64,000 bases of DNA from the NCBI GenBank assembly GCA_963822255.1, contig CAWGGV010000008.1, forward strand, positions 1,612,001 through 1,676,000, written 5' to 3'. Source of the stretch: UBA7803 sp963822255. GTDB taxonomy: Bacteria; Pseudomonadota; Gammaproteobacteria; Pseudomonadales; Azotimanducaceae. Under the pieces are notes generated by a model that made no database searches, was not told the origin of the DNA, and worked only from the letters and a program-made list of their open reading frames with translations. A program made the translations under genes and the position numbers. Of this stretch, positions 35,533-44,266 are shown piece after piece. Position 1 is the stretch's first letter, and each line of letters starts with the position of its first letter.

Positions 35533-36519
35533 CTACAGATCGAAATGACAGGACACCTGGTGAGGCGCACCGTCACGGGCGATCACGTCGCGCAGCACCG
35601 GCACCTCGACCCGGCAGCGGGGCTCGGCGTGCGGACAACGGGTGTGGAACGCGCAGCCGGGCGGCGGATCGATGGGGCTGGGAACGTCGCCCTGCAGTAA
35701 GGTGCGGCGGCGGCCGCGGCGCGAGGGGTCGGGCTCCGGGATCGCCGCGATGAGCGCCCGGGTGTACGGGTGCCGCGGACGCTCGTAGATCTCGTCGGCG
35801 CCTCCGGTCTCCACCAGCCGTCCCAGGTACATGACGGCGATCCGGTCGCTGATGTGCTTGACCACCGCCAGGTCGTGGGCCACGAACAGGTACGCCAGAC
35901 CCATGCCCGCCTGCAGGTCCAGCAGCAGGTTCAGAATCTGGCTCTGAATCGACACATCCAGTGCCGACACCGGCTCGTCGCAGACGATCAGCTTCGGCTC
36001 CAGGGCGATGGCGCGGGCGATGCCGATGCGCTGGCGCTGGCCACCGGAAAACTCGAATGGAAAGCGGCTGGCCGCGGACGCCGGCAGTCCCACCTGTTCC
36101 AGCAGCTCACCCACCCGCTGCCGCCGCCACGGACCGTCGCCGATGTCGTGAACGTCGAAGGCTTCGCCGATCAGGCTGCCCACCGTGTGGCGGCTGTTCA
36201 GACTTTCCCCCGGATCCTGGAAGATCATCTGCAGCTCGCGACGGATCGGTTTCATGGCGCGTCGCCGCAGCCGGGTGATGTCCTGGCCGTCGAAGACCAC
36301 CCTCCCGGCGCTCGGCTCGAGCAGTCGGACGATGGTCTTGGCCAGCGTCGATTTGCCGCAGCCCGACTCGCCCACCAGGCCGAGCGTCTCACCCGTATCG
36401 ATGTGCAGGGCCACCCCATCGACTGCTCGGTTGGTACGGGTGGCGCGCATCAGCACACCGCCCTTCACCGGGAAGTGCACGTTGAGGCCGTCGACCCGAA
36501 GCAGCTCGGCCGCGCTCAT
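35533..36519 (-). CDS. Peptide ABC transporter ATP-binding protein (OppF/DppF type)
   Basis: 328 residues. Walker A 'GLVGESGCGKSTLAKTIV', signature 'EFSGGQRQRIGIARAIALEP', Walker B 'LIVCDEPVSALDV' and the oligopeptide-specific C-terminal extension 'GDVPSPIDPPPGCAFHTRCP', whose cysteines bind an Fe-S cluster in relatives. It overlaps the other ATPase gene by four bases, the usual OppD-OppF arrangement. Last gene of the five-gene operon. Confidence 0.93.
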   Translation of the reverse strand: MSAAELLRVDGLNVHFPVKGGVLMRATRTNRAVDGVALHIDTGETLGLVGESGCGKSTLAKTIVRLLEPSAGRVVFDGQDITRLRRRAMKPIRRELQMIFQDPGESLNSRHTVGSLIGEAFDVHDIGDGPWRRQRVGELLEQVGLPASAASRFPFEFSGGQRQRIGIARAIALEPKLIVCDEPVSALDVSIQSQILNLLLDLQAGMGLAYLFVAHDLAVVKHISDRIAVMYLGRLVETGGADEIYERPRHPYTRALIAAIPEPDPSRRGRRRTLLQGDVPSPIDPPPGCAFHTRCPHAEPRCRVEVPVLRDVIARDGAPHQVSCHFDL

Positions 36520-37535
36520 CCTGCGGCCCCGGCGGCTACACGGCGCCAGTGGTGACAGGCGACCTCATGCGGCGGGACGCCTGCGGCAACCTGGGCGCCT
36601 ACCGGCTCCAGCTCCGGACTCGCCGACCGGCAACGCCCGTCGGCCACCGCGCAGCGGTTGTTGAACCGACAGCCTGCCGGCATGTCGATGAGGCCGGGCA
36701 CCATGCCGGGAATGGTGTCGAGCCGCGTCTTGCGCGGCATGGCCAGGCCGGGAATGGAGGCCAGCAACCCGCGGGTATAAGGGTGCCGAGGCGCGTTGAA
36801 GACCTGCTCCACCGTGCCGCGTTCGGCGACCCGGCCCGCATACATCACGATCACCTCGTCACAGGTCTCGGCGATCACGCCGAGGTCGTGAGTGATCAGC
36901 AGGATGCTGGTGCCGAGCTCGTCCTGCATGCGCTGCAGCAGATCGAGAATCTGCGCCTGGATGGTGACGTCCAGCGCCGTGGTCGGCTCGTCGGCGATCA
37001 CCAGGGCCGGCGAGCAGATCAGCGCCATGGCGATCATCACCCGTTGGCGCATACCGCCGGAAAGCTGATGGGGGTACTCGCTCACCCGGATCTCCGGGCT
37101 CGGAATGCCCACCTTGTCGAGCATCGCCACGCACGCTGCCAGCGCCTCGGCATCGGATAGCTCACGGTGCAGCTTGAGGCTCTCCATGATCTGCCGCCCC
37201 ACCCGCTGCACCGGATTGAGCGCGGTCATGGGCTCCTGAAAGATCATGCCGATGCGCGCCCCGCGTATCTGGTGCAAGCGCTCGAGCGGTGCCTGGGCCA
37301 GATCCTCGCCCTCGAACCCGATTCGGCCGGAGAGGATGCTGGCCGCCGGATGCGGCAGCAGGCGGACGATGCTGAGGGCGGTCACCGTCTTCCCGCAGCC
37401 GGACTCCCCGACGATGCCGACGGTCTTTCCCCGGGGCACGAGGAAGCTGACACCGTCGACGGCGCGCACCTGGCCCGCCTCGGTGTCGAACGCGGCGACC
37501 AGATTCTCGACCTCGAGCAGTGTCTCGGCAGCCAT
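36516..37535 (-). CDS. Peptide ABC transporter ATP-binding protein (OppD/DppD type)
   Basis: 339 residues from 37535. Walker A 'GIVGESGCGKTVTALSIV', signature 'QLSGGMRQRVMIAMALICSP', Walker B 'LVIADEPTTALDV' and the C-terminal 'IPGMVPGLIDMPAGCRFNNR' with Cys residues of the oligopeptide subfamily. Pairs with the following ATPase as a heterodimer on the cytoplasmic face. Separated from the solute-binding protein gene by five bases. Confidence 0.93.
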   Translation of the reverse strand: MAAETLLEVENLVAAFDTEAGQVRAVDGVSFLVPRGKTVGIVGESGCGKTVTALSIVRLLPHPAASILSGRIGFEGEDLAQAPLERLHQIRGARIGMIFQEPMTALNPVQRVGRQIMESLKLHRELSDAEALAACVAMLDKVGIPSPEIRVSEYPHQLSGGMRQRVMIAMALICSPALVIADEPTTALDVTIQAQILDLLQRMQDELGTSILLITHDLGVIAETCDEVIVMYAGRVAERGTVEQVFNAPRHPYTRGLLASIPGLAMPRKTRLDTIPGMVPGLIDMPAGCRFNNRCAVADGRCRSASPELEPVGAQVAAGVPPHEVACHHWRRVAAGAAG

Positions 37536-37540
37536 GACGC

Positions 37541-39628
37541 TCAGCGCACCCGATACTGGTCGTAGACTCGATCGACCGGCGGCAGCGGGCGGCCTTGCCG
37601 CTGGGCCTCGCGGGTCGCGTCGCGATCGGCCTCGTCGATCCACATCAGCTGGTACTCGGTGGCCGTCGTGGCGAGCTTGACGTTGAAGTCGTCGGGCCAT
37701 TTCACCCACCGCCAATAGGCGGTGCGGAAGAACGGCACCACGAAGCCGGGCACGAAGGCAGCGTCGTTGTGCAGGATCTCCTCCATCCGGTAGGCCAGAT
37801 GCTTCATCTCGTCGACGTCACCGCTGGCCCGATAGGCTTCGATCAGATGGTCGAGCTCGGGGATCGCGGTGGACGTCAGGTTGTTGGTCTGCACCTTGAG
37901 CTTGCGGTTCGGGTTGACACTGCCGTCGGGCAGCCACGGTGTGTCGTAGGCGTTCACCGAGTGAAACATCTCCCAATAGCGCGGGAACATCTCGGGAACC
38001 GTGGCGAATGCCGAAAACTGAATGTCGTGCTGCTTCTCCTGAACCTTCTTCCAGGCAGCCGTGCCGTCGAGCACCTCGAGGCGCAGCTCGAGCCCCGCCT
38101 GCAGCGCTTCCTCGCGAAGGATGGTCAGCACGTCCTTCAACGGCTCGTAGCCGGTGGTGACCGTGAAGCTCAATCGCTGCCCGGCGTCGTTGACCAGCAC
38201 GCCGTCGGCACCCCGCTTGGTGAAGCCGGCGGCGGCGAAGTGCTCGAGCGCTTTATCGACGTCGAACGGCCGCGCCTCGAGCGTGGGATGGGAGAACTCG
38301 CCGTAGCCGTCCGCCGTGGTCCGCATGCGTGTGTAATCGCCCCGGAAGTATTCGGCGATGACCTTGCCCCAGTTGGTTGCGTAGTTGATGCCGATACGGA
38401 TGTCCTTGTTGTCCAGCAGCGGCCGATTGCTGTTGATCCAGAGGCCATACGTCGGCCGCGGAACGTCGTTGTAGAAGACGGAGCGATACACGTAGCCGTC
38501 GGTCACCAGCTCGTCGTTCGCCGGCAGTTTCTCGTAGAAATATTCCGGCAGGGTGATCCCGAAGATGTCGAGCTCCCCTTTGCGGAACGCCTCGAACGAC
38601 TTGGCGGTATCGCGAATAACGGTGAACTGCAGCTTCTGGACGTTGAAGCGGTTGCGCCAGAACTTCTTGTGTTCAGCCCACCAGTCGTCAATGTGGGTCA
38701 GAGTGACAGAGCGGCCCTTGCGCAGGTCGCCCTCCTCCACCCGATACGGGCCGGAGGTCGGCACGAAGCGCCACTGGTAACGCTGCACGAAGTCCTCACC
38801 GAACTCGTAGAAGAAGTGCATGGGCAGCGGGTCCGTTTCCAGGATCAGGCTGATCATGTTCGGCTTGGCTTCGGGCAGAGTGACGCTGAAGGTGTGCTCG
38901 TCGTAGCGGGTGATGTTAACAAAATTGCGGCTGAAGAAATTGTTGTACCAGGGAGCCTGTGTCCACGGTTGCTGCCAGAAGTAGAAGCTGAACATGACAT
39001 CGTCGGTGGTGATGGGCACGCCGTCGCTGAACCGCGCGGCCGGATCGATGCGTACGTAGACCTTGCGTGCCTTACGGTCCATCGCCCAGGCCTCGGCGAC
39101 CCCCGGGAAGTAGCGGAAGTTGCCGTTGGCGTCGATGGCGGTGTCGTTCGGGTGCCGCCGCGCGAAGTTCATGGCCGTGTAGTCCAGCAGCCACGGGCGG
39201 AACGAGCCGTTGGCGTCGGGCCCAAGCTGCCGCAGGGTGCGCGGAAAATCCTGAATGCTCAGATGCAGGGTTCCGCCCTTCTTTGCCTTGGCGCTTCCCA
39301 GATCCGGCAGATCGGCGCCGTTCTCCCAGACCAGGTCATCCGGAATGTCGGCCGCGGTCTCGAACTGGAAGAACTTGTGGAACTCACCTTTCGCCGCGCG
39401 CTGGTCGATGTCCGCCTGGCTGATCTCGCCGCGCTCGAGCGCCTCCTCCACCGCGGGGGGCAGCGACAGCTTGCTGTCGAAGTACGCCTGCATGTGGGCC
39501 AGCATGGCCACCTTGCGCGCTGCGAGATCGTCGGCGTCGCCCGCAGTCGCGCCCCCGGAATCCGCTCCGCCGCAACCGGCGAGCAGCAGGCTGAGCACAA
39601 TGGCGGCTGCTGCCGTAATCCTGGACAT
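37541..39628 (-). CDS. Peptide ABC transporter substrate-binding lipoprotein (SBP family 5, YejA-like)
   Basis: 695 residues from 39628 with AAGGAG 7-12 bases upstream. 'SRITAAAAIVLSLLLAGCGG' is a lipoprotein signal with lipobox LAGC. A helical N-terminal stretch of about 80 residues is followed by 'KGGTLHLSIQDFPRTLRQLG' and 'LLDYTAMNFARRHPNDTA', as in YejA-type peptide receptors, then the family 5 pattern 'ARFSDGVPITTDDVMFSFY'. Its length of 695 is above the usual 530-620, mostly from the N-terminal insert. Periplasmic, anchored; binds oligopeptides or peptide-like compounds. Confidence 0.9.
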   Translation of the reverse strand: MSRITAAAAIVLSLLLAGCGGADSGGATAGDADDLAARKVAMLAHMQAYFDSKLSLPPAVEEALERGEISQADIDQRAAKGEFHKFFQFETAADIPDDLVWENGADLPDLGSAKAKKGGTLHLSIQDFPRTLRQLGPDANGSFRPWLLDYTAMNFARRHPNDTAIDANGNFRYFPGVAEAWAMDRKARKVYVRIDPAARFSDGVPITTDDVMFSFYFWQQPWTQAPWYNNFFSRNFVNITRYDEHTFSVTLPEAKPNMISLILETDPLPMHFFYEFGEDFVQRYQWRFVPTSGPYRVEEGDLRKGRSVTLTHIDDWWAEHKKFWRNRFNVQKLQFTVIRDTAKSFEAFRKGELDIFGITLPEYFYEKLPANDELVTDGYVYRSVFYNDVPRPTYGLWINSNRPLLDNKDIRIGINYATNWGKVIAEYFRGDYTRMRTTADGYGEFSHPTLEARPFDVDKALEHFAAAGFTKRGADGVLVNDAGQRLSFTVTTGYEPLKDVLTILREEALQAGLELRLEVLDGTAAWKKVQEKQHDIQFSAFATVPEMFPRYWEMFHSVNAYDTPWLPDGSVNPNRKLKVQTNNLTSTAIPELDHLIEAYRASGDVDEMKHLAYRMEEILHNDAAFVPGFVVPFFRTAYWRWVKWPDDFNVKLATTATEYQLMWIDEADRDATREAQRQGRPLPPVDRVYDQYRVR

Positions 39629-39649
39629 GTCTGCTCCTTTCCTCACCGA

Positions 39650-40717
39650 TCAACGGTACAAAGTAAATCGCCTGGGATCGAATGCCTCACGAACGGCTTC
39701 GCCGATGAACGTCACCACCGCCAGGATGAACACCAGGGTGGCGAACGCGGACGTGACGATCCACGGCGCCGTGGTCAGGCTGGCGGTACCCTGCTTCAAC
39801 AGTTCACCGATGCTCGGGGTCGGCGGCGGCAGTCCCCAGCCCAGGAAGTCGAGGGCGGTAATCGCGGTGATGGCCGTCACCACGGTGAACGGAACGAAGG
39901 TCACCATGGTCGCGATGGTGTTCGGCAGGACGTGCCGGAAGATCACCCGTCCGGTGCCGGCGCCCAGCACGAGCGCCGCGGCAACGTAGTCACGAGCCTT
40001 TTCCCGGTAGGTCTCGGTGCGCATGTAATAGGTCAAGCCAGTCCAGCTGAACAGCACCATGATGAACAGCAGAATGCCGATGCGCGTGGAAATCGCGAAC
40101 GAGCCGGGGATCACCGAGAACACGATGATCACCATGTACAGGAACGGAATGTTCGACCAGATTTCGATCACCCGCTGAAACAGCAGGTCGAACAGACCCC
40201 CGAAATAGCCCATGGCGCAGCCGATGCTGACACCAATGAGATAGGTGAGGACGGTAAACGCCAGCGCGAACAGAATGGCGGTGCGGAAGCCGTACACCAG
40301 CCGCGACAGCACGTCGCGCCCGGTGGAGTCGGTGCCGAGGAAGTGTCTGCGGGCGAAGTCGGGCGCCGAGGCGCGCAGCACGCCGCCGACGCTGTCGTTT
40401 TCGTAAGGACCCCACGGCACCGGGGGCATGACCAGCCAGTCGTCCGACCCCGCGAAGGCGTCTGCCAGCCGGTGGTAATCCACCGGAGTCACGGCAGCAC
40501 TTCCCGTGAGGCCGAACTCGGAACCTACCTTGACCCCGGAATAGGTGGGGAAATACCAGTGGCCGTGATAGCTGACGACCACGGCACGGTCGTTCACCAG
40601 CAGCTCGGCGAACAGGGAAAGTCCCGTCAGCACCAGCAGCAGCACGGCGGAATAGTAGCCGCGACGTATCTGGCGGAACCGCCGGAGCTTGCGCAGGGTG
40701 AGCGGATTCAGCTGCAC
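39650..40717 (-). CDS. yejE: Peptide ABC transporter permease, YejE-like
   Basis: 355 residues. The long periplasmic N-terminal segment after helix 1, 'VLLLVLTGLSLFAELLVNDR' then 'YHGHWYFPTYSG', closely follows YejE. 'RRHFLGTDSTGRDVLSRLVY' and the EAA loop 'RDYVAAALVLGAGTGRVIFR' then 'HVLPNTIATMVTFVPF' mark an inner-membrane DppC/OppC/YejE permease, and 'FIGEAVREAFDPR' ends it as in YejE. It follows yejB on this strand after four bases and pairs with it. Confidence 0.93.
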   Translation of the reverse strand: MQLNPLTLRKLRRFRQIRRGYYSAVLLLVLTGLSLFAELLVNDRAVVVSYHGHWYFPTYSGVKVGSEFGLTGSAAVTPVDYHRLADAFAGSDDWLVMPPVPWGPYENDSVGGVLRASAPDFARRHFLGTDSTGRDVLSRLVYGFRTAILFALAFTVLTYLIGVSIGCAMGYFGGLFDLLFQRVIEIWSNIPFLYMVIIVFSVIPGSFAISTRIGILLFIMVLFSWTGLTYYMRTETYREKARDYVAAALVLGAGTGRVIFRHVLPNTIATMVTFVPFTVVTAITAITALDFLGWGLPPPTPSIGELLKQGTASLTTAPWIVTSAFATLVFILAVVTFIGEAVREAFDPRRFTLYR

Positions 40718-40721
40718 GGCC

Positions 40722-41741
40722 CTACTGAAACCTCACCCGCGGATCCACCAGGGCCACGAGGATGTCCGAAAGGATGTTGCCCACCAGCAGCAGCAGGCTC
40801 GCGAGCAGAACGATGCCCATCACCACGGGATAGTCACGATCGAAAATGCTGGTGAGCCCGAGCAGGCCGAAGCCGTCGATGTCGAAGATGGTCTCGATCA
40901 GAAATGAGCCGCCGACCAGGAGCGTGATGTTCTGCCCGAAGGTGGTGGCAATGGGGATCAGCGAATTGCGCAGCGCATGGTCCGTCACTGCCCGCCGGAA
41001 CGGTACACCCTTGGCGACTGCCGTGCGCACGTAGTCAGCGGCCAGGTTATCCATTAGGTTGTTCTTCATGAGCATGGTGGTGACGGCGAAGCTGCCCACC
41101 AGATAGCAGGCGAGCGGTAGCACCGCATGGTGCAGCACATCGAGCACCTTGTGGCCGGGCGACAGATCCGCAAAGTCGTAGCTGGTGAATCCGCCCATGG
41201 GAAACCAGTCGTTCTGCACCGCGAAGAACAGCAGCAGCAGTGCGCCGAGCACGTAGCCGGGCACAGCATAACCGGCAAAAACGATCACCGAGGTCACGTT
41301 GTCCATGGTGCTGCGATGGGAGATCGCCTTGACCACCCCCAGCGGTATGCACACCAGGTAGGTGATCACCAGGCTCGTCAGCCCGTAGAACAAACTGATG
41401 GGGAAACGCTCCTTGATCACGTCCCAGACGGGCTCGTTGTAGCGGTAGCTGGTGCCGAGGTCTCCGGTGAGCACCTTGCCCGCCCACAGCACGTAGCTCT
41501 GATACCAGGGTTTGTCGAACCCGTAGTACTCGCGAAGCTGCTGGAGCTGTTCCGCGGACAGCGCCATGCCCTGACCGGTGTTGCGCTGGGCGCCGGAGGT
41601 CAGGCTCGCCTGCTGCGCCTCCATGATCGCGCGCTCGAGCGGCCCGCCCGGGACGAACCGCGTCACCATGAAGACCAGCAGGGTGATCCCGAACAACGTC
41701 GGAACGATCAACAGCGAGCGGCGGATGAAATAATCGCGCAT
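40722..41741 (-). CDS. yejB: Peptide ABC transporter permease, YejB-like
   Basis: 339 residues from 41741. 'RDYFIRRSLLIVPTLFGITL' is the conserved first helix, 'RFVPGGPLERAIMEAQQ' and 'YYGFDKPWYQSYVLW' are the YejB periplasmic elements, and the EAA loop is 'DYVRTAVAKGVPFRRAVTDH'. 'DGFGLLGLTSIFDRDYPVVM' near the end is the YejB version of the DppB/OppB motif. First gene of the operon; the region upstream (41742-41893) separates it from a divergent SDR and shows no convincing promoter box. Confidence 0.92.
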   Translation of the reverse strand: MRDYFIRRSLLIVPTLFGITLLVFMVTRFVPGGPLERAIMEAQQASLTSGAQRNTGQGMALSAEQLQQLREYYGFDKPWYQSYVLWAGKVLTGDLGTSYRYNEPVWDVIKERFPISLFYGLTSLVITYLVCIPLGVVKAISHRSTMDNVTSVIVFAGYAVPGYVLGALLLLFFAVQNDWFPMGGFTSYDFADLSPGHKVLDVLHHAVLPLACYLVGSFAVTTMLMKNNLMDNLAADYVRTAVAKGVPFRRAVTDHALRNSLIPIATTFGQNITLLVGGSFLIETIFDIDGFGLLGLTSIFDRDYPVVMGIVLLASLLLLVGNILSDILVALVDPRVRFQ

Positions 41742-41893
41742 CGGCTCTGCCGTACCGCTGCAGAGCGCAGCGAGCGGCGGGTACCCCCAGGCGGTAGAAC
41801 GCGGCGAATTTGAGCACAGATGACTGCAATGCCACAACGAATGTCTGCCGTTGCCATTGCGCTGCCAGACCTGCGCCTGCAACACTGTGCCGC

Positions 41894-42730
41894 ATGACAG
41901 AGCCCATCGATGGCCGAGTAATTGTCGTGACCGGAGCCGCCAGCGGATTCGGACGGCTGGTCAGTCAGAAGTGCGCGGCCCTGGGCGCCCGGCTGGTCTG
42001 CGCCGATCTCGACTCCGACGGCGCGGCCGCCACGGTCGAAAGCATCCGCGCGGCCGGCGGACAGGCCATCCACCGGGCCACGGACGTCACCGACATGGGC
42101 GACGTGAGAGCGCTCGCCGCCCGGGCACTCGAGCAGTTCGGCGCCATCGACGTGATGGTCAACAACGCCGGCACCATGCCGCTGGCGTTCTACGCCGACC
42201 ACGCCGCCGCGCTGGACGCCTGGCACCGCTGCATCGACGTCAACTTCAAGGGGGTGCTGCACGGCATCGTCGCCGTATACGACCAGATGATCGCCCAGGG
42301 TCGCGGCCACGTGGTGAACGTCTCCTCGATCTACGGCAACTTCCCTGTCGCCGGCGCCGGTGTCTACGGCGCCACCAAAGCCGCGGTGAACTTCCTGTCG
42401 GAAGCTCTTCGCGTGGAAGCTCAGGGCAGGATCAAGGTGACGGTGGTGCGCCCGACCGGCGTTCCCGCGACCGGGCTCGCCGGCGGCATCGTCAATCCGG
42501 AGGCCGTCATCGGCATCAAGGGCCACCACGCCGCGGACATCGACGCGCAGATGGAGGCCTGGCTCGCCGGCCAGTTACCCGCCGCCCGGCAGGATCGCGA
42601 GGATATCGGCTACTTCGCCATGGATCCGGACACCCTGGCCGACCAGATCGTCTATGCCATCAACCAGCCGTGGGGCGTGTCGATCGCCGAGATCACCGTG
42701 CGGGCCTCCGGGGAGGGTTACGTCCTCTAG
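41894..42730 (+). CDS. Short-chain dehydrogenase/reductase
   Basis: 278 residues from ATG 41894. 'RVIVVTGAASGFGRLVSQKC' (TGxxxGFG), 'CADLDSDGAA' (Asp after strand 2 suggests NAD), 'DVMVNNAGTMP', 'HVVNVSSIYGNFPVAGAGVY' with Ser and Tyr in place and 'GATKAAVNFL' with the Lys, and 'KVTVVRPTGVPATGLAGG'. No specific substrate can be deduced. Divergent from yejB and convergent with the amidase. Confidence 0.9.
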   Translation: MTEPIDGRVIVVTGAASGFGRLVSQKCAALGARLVCADLDSDGAAATVESIRAAGGQAIHRATDVTDMGDVRALAARALEQFGAIDVMVNNAGTMPLAFYADHAAALDAWHRCIDVNFKGVLHGIVAVYDQMIAQGRGHVVNVSSIYGNFPVAGAGVYGATKAAVNFLSEALRVEAQGRIKVTVVRPTGVPATGLAGGIVNPEAVIGIKGHHAADIDAQMEAWLAGQLPAARQDREDIGYFAMDPDTLADQIVYAINQPWGVSIAEITVRASGEGYVL

Positions 42731-42756
42731 GGCGGCCTGCTCCCGGGCCGTCCGGG

Positions 42757-44187
42757 CTACGGAGTCGCCGACAGCTCGGGCCGTCGCTTGAAGCCGCCGA
42801 CCGCGCGCTCGATCTGACCCGCCACCCGCAGCAGCCCCGCTTCGTCGCCGAAACGCCCGGCCAGTTGCACGCCCACCGGCAGGCCGTCCGCGGACCAGTG
42901 CAGGGGCAGCGAAATGGCTGGCTGGCCGGTGGCGTTGTACAGGCTGGTGAAGCCCCAGAACGACCGGAACCGCGCGCCGTAGGTCTCGCCGTCCTCGCTG
43001 TTGGTGTCGAGATGACCAAGTGGCACCGGCGGCTGCAGCAGGGTCGGGCTCAGGATCAGATCGTACGATTCGAGGAAGCGCTCCATCAGCCGACCGATCC
43101 CATGGATGTGGTTGACGGACCGGGCATAGGCGGGCGCATCGAGAGTGCGGCCGATGCGGGCGAGCCGCAGGGTGAGGTGCTCCACCGCGTCGGCCGTCAA
43201 CGCCACGCCGAGCGCCTCGGCCCGGCCACGGATGTTGTTGGCGACGTTGGCCAGCACCAGCGTATCGGTCGCCTGCACGAACGCCGCGCGATCGAAGTCG
43301 GGGCTCGCGGGTTCGACACGGTGACCGAGCGTCTCCAGCAGCTTCGCCGTGCGCTGCACTGCCTCACGGCACTCGGCATGCACCTCCCCACCGCTGACCG
43401 GCTCGAGATCCAGGGCCACGCGCAGCGGACGCGGGTCCTCGGCAAGCGAGTCGAGGAACAATCCCTGGAAAGCCGGGGCATGATAGGGATCGCCTCGTGC
43501 CGGCCCGTGGGTCAGGTCGAGCAATACGGCGCTGTCCCGCACCGACCGCGAGACCACGTGGCCCACGGCCATGCCACCCCAGCCCTCCCCGACGTCCGGG
43601 CCGAGCGGCGTCCGTGCGCGGGTGGGTTTCAATCCCACCAGTCCACAGCACGAAGCGGGAATGCGGATGGACCCGCCGCCGTCGGTGGCGTGGGCGACGG
43701 GCACGATGCCGGCGGCGACCGCGGCCGCGGCGCCGCCGCTCGAGCCGCCCGGAGTCCGGGAGAGATCCCACGGATTGCAGCAGGGGCCCAGGAATACCGA
43801 CTCCGTGGTGGCGGCCAGGCCCACTTCCGGTGTGTTCGATTTGCCGAGCAGCACCAGCCCGGCGCGGCGGTAGCGGGCGACGATCTCGGCATCGTGATCG
43901 GGCACGAAATCGGCCCACAACCGGCTGCCGTAGCTGCACCGAACGCCGGCCACGAAGGCGAGATCCTTGATCAGGAAAGGCACCCCGCCGAGCCGCCCGG
44001 TCACGCCGGACGCCGCCTGCCGGCGGGCGGCTTCGTACATGGGGGTGACGATGGCATTGATGGCGGGATCGACCGCTTCGGCGCGGCCGACGGCGGCGTC
44101 CGTCACCTCGGCGGGGCTCACCGCACCGGAGCGCACCAGCTCCGCCAGATCGGTGGCGTCGCAGGCCAGATAGTCTTGCTGATTCAT
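42757..44187 (-). CDS. Amidase-signature family enzyme
   Basis: 476 residues from 44187. The Lys-Ser-Ser triad is visible: Lys in 'GGVPFLIKDLAFVAGV', the glycine-rich serine motif 'SRTPGGSSGGAAAAVAAGIV' and the nucleophile Ser in 'ATDGGGSIRIPASCCGLVG'. 'LLGKSNTPEVGLAATTESVF' is the family's substrate-channel segment. Hydrolyses amide bonds of small molecules; related to 6-aminohexanoate cyclic-dimer hydrolase and aryl acylamidases. No Gat gene partners, so not GatA. Cytosolic. Confidence 0.92.
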   Translation of the reverse strand: MNQQDYLACDATDLAELVRSGAVSPAEVTDAAVGRAEAVDPAINAIVTPMYEAARRQAASGVTGRLGGVPFLIKDLAFVAGVRCSYGSRLWADFVPDHDAEIVARYRRAGLVLLGKSNTPEVGLAATTESVFLGPCCNPWDLSRTPGGSSGGAAAAVAAGIVPVAHATDGGGSIRIPASCCGLVGLKPTRARTPLGPDVGEGWGGMAVGHVVSRSVRDSAVLLDLTHGPARGDPYHAPAFQGLFLDSLAEDPRPLRVALDLEPVSGGEVHAECREAVQRTAKLLETLGHRVEPASPDFDRAAFVQATDTLVLANVANNIRGRAEALGVALTADAVEHLTLRLARIGRTLDAPAYARSVNHIHGIGRLMERFLESYDLILSPTLLQPPVPLGHLDTNSEDGETYGARFRSFWGFTSLYNATGQPAISLPLHWSADGLPVGVQLAGRFGDEAGLLRVAGQIERAVGGFKRRPELSATP

Positions 44188-44266
44188 GACGTGCCTCTGC
44201 TGTCGGGTGGACGGGGCCGGCCGGTTTCTGATGATATGGCAGCGCGTCCCCGCCCGGGAGTCGAGC

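Noticed and set aside
37595..40855. A 1086-codon open frame on the plus strand
   Set aside because: It is antisense to the solute-binding protein and permease genes, which carry unmistakable family motifs on the minus strand. High GC keeps antisense frames open; no domain is readable in it.
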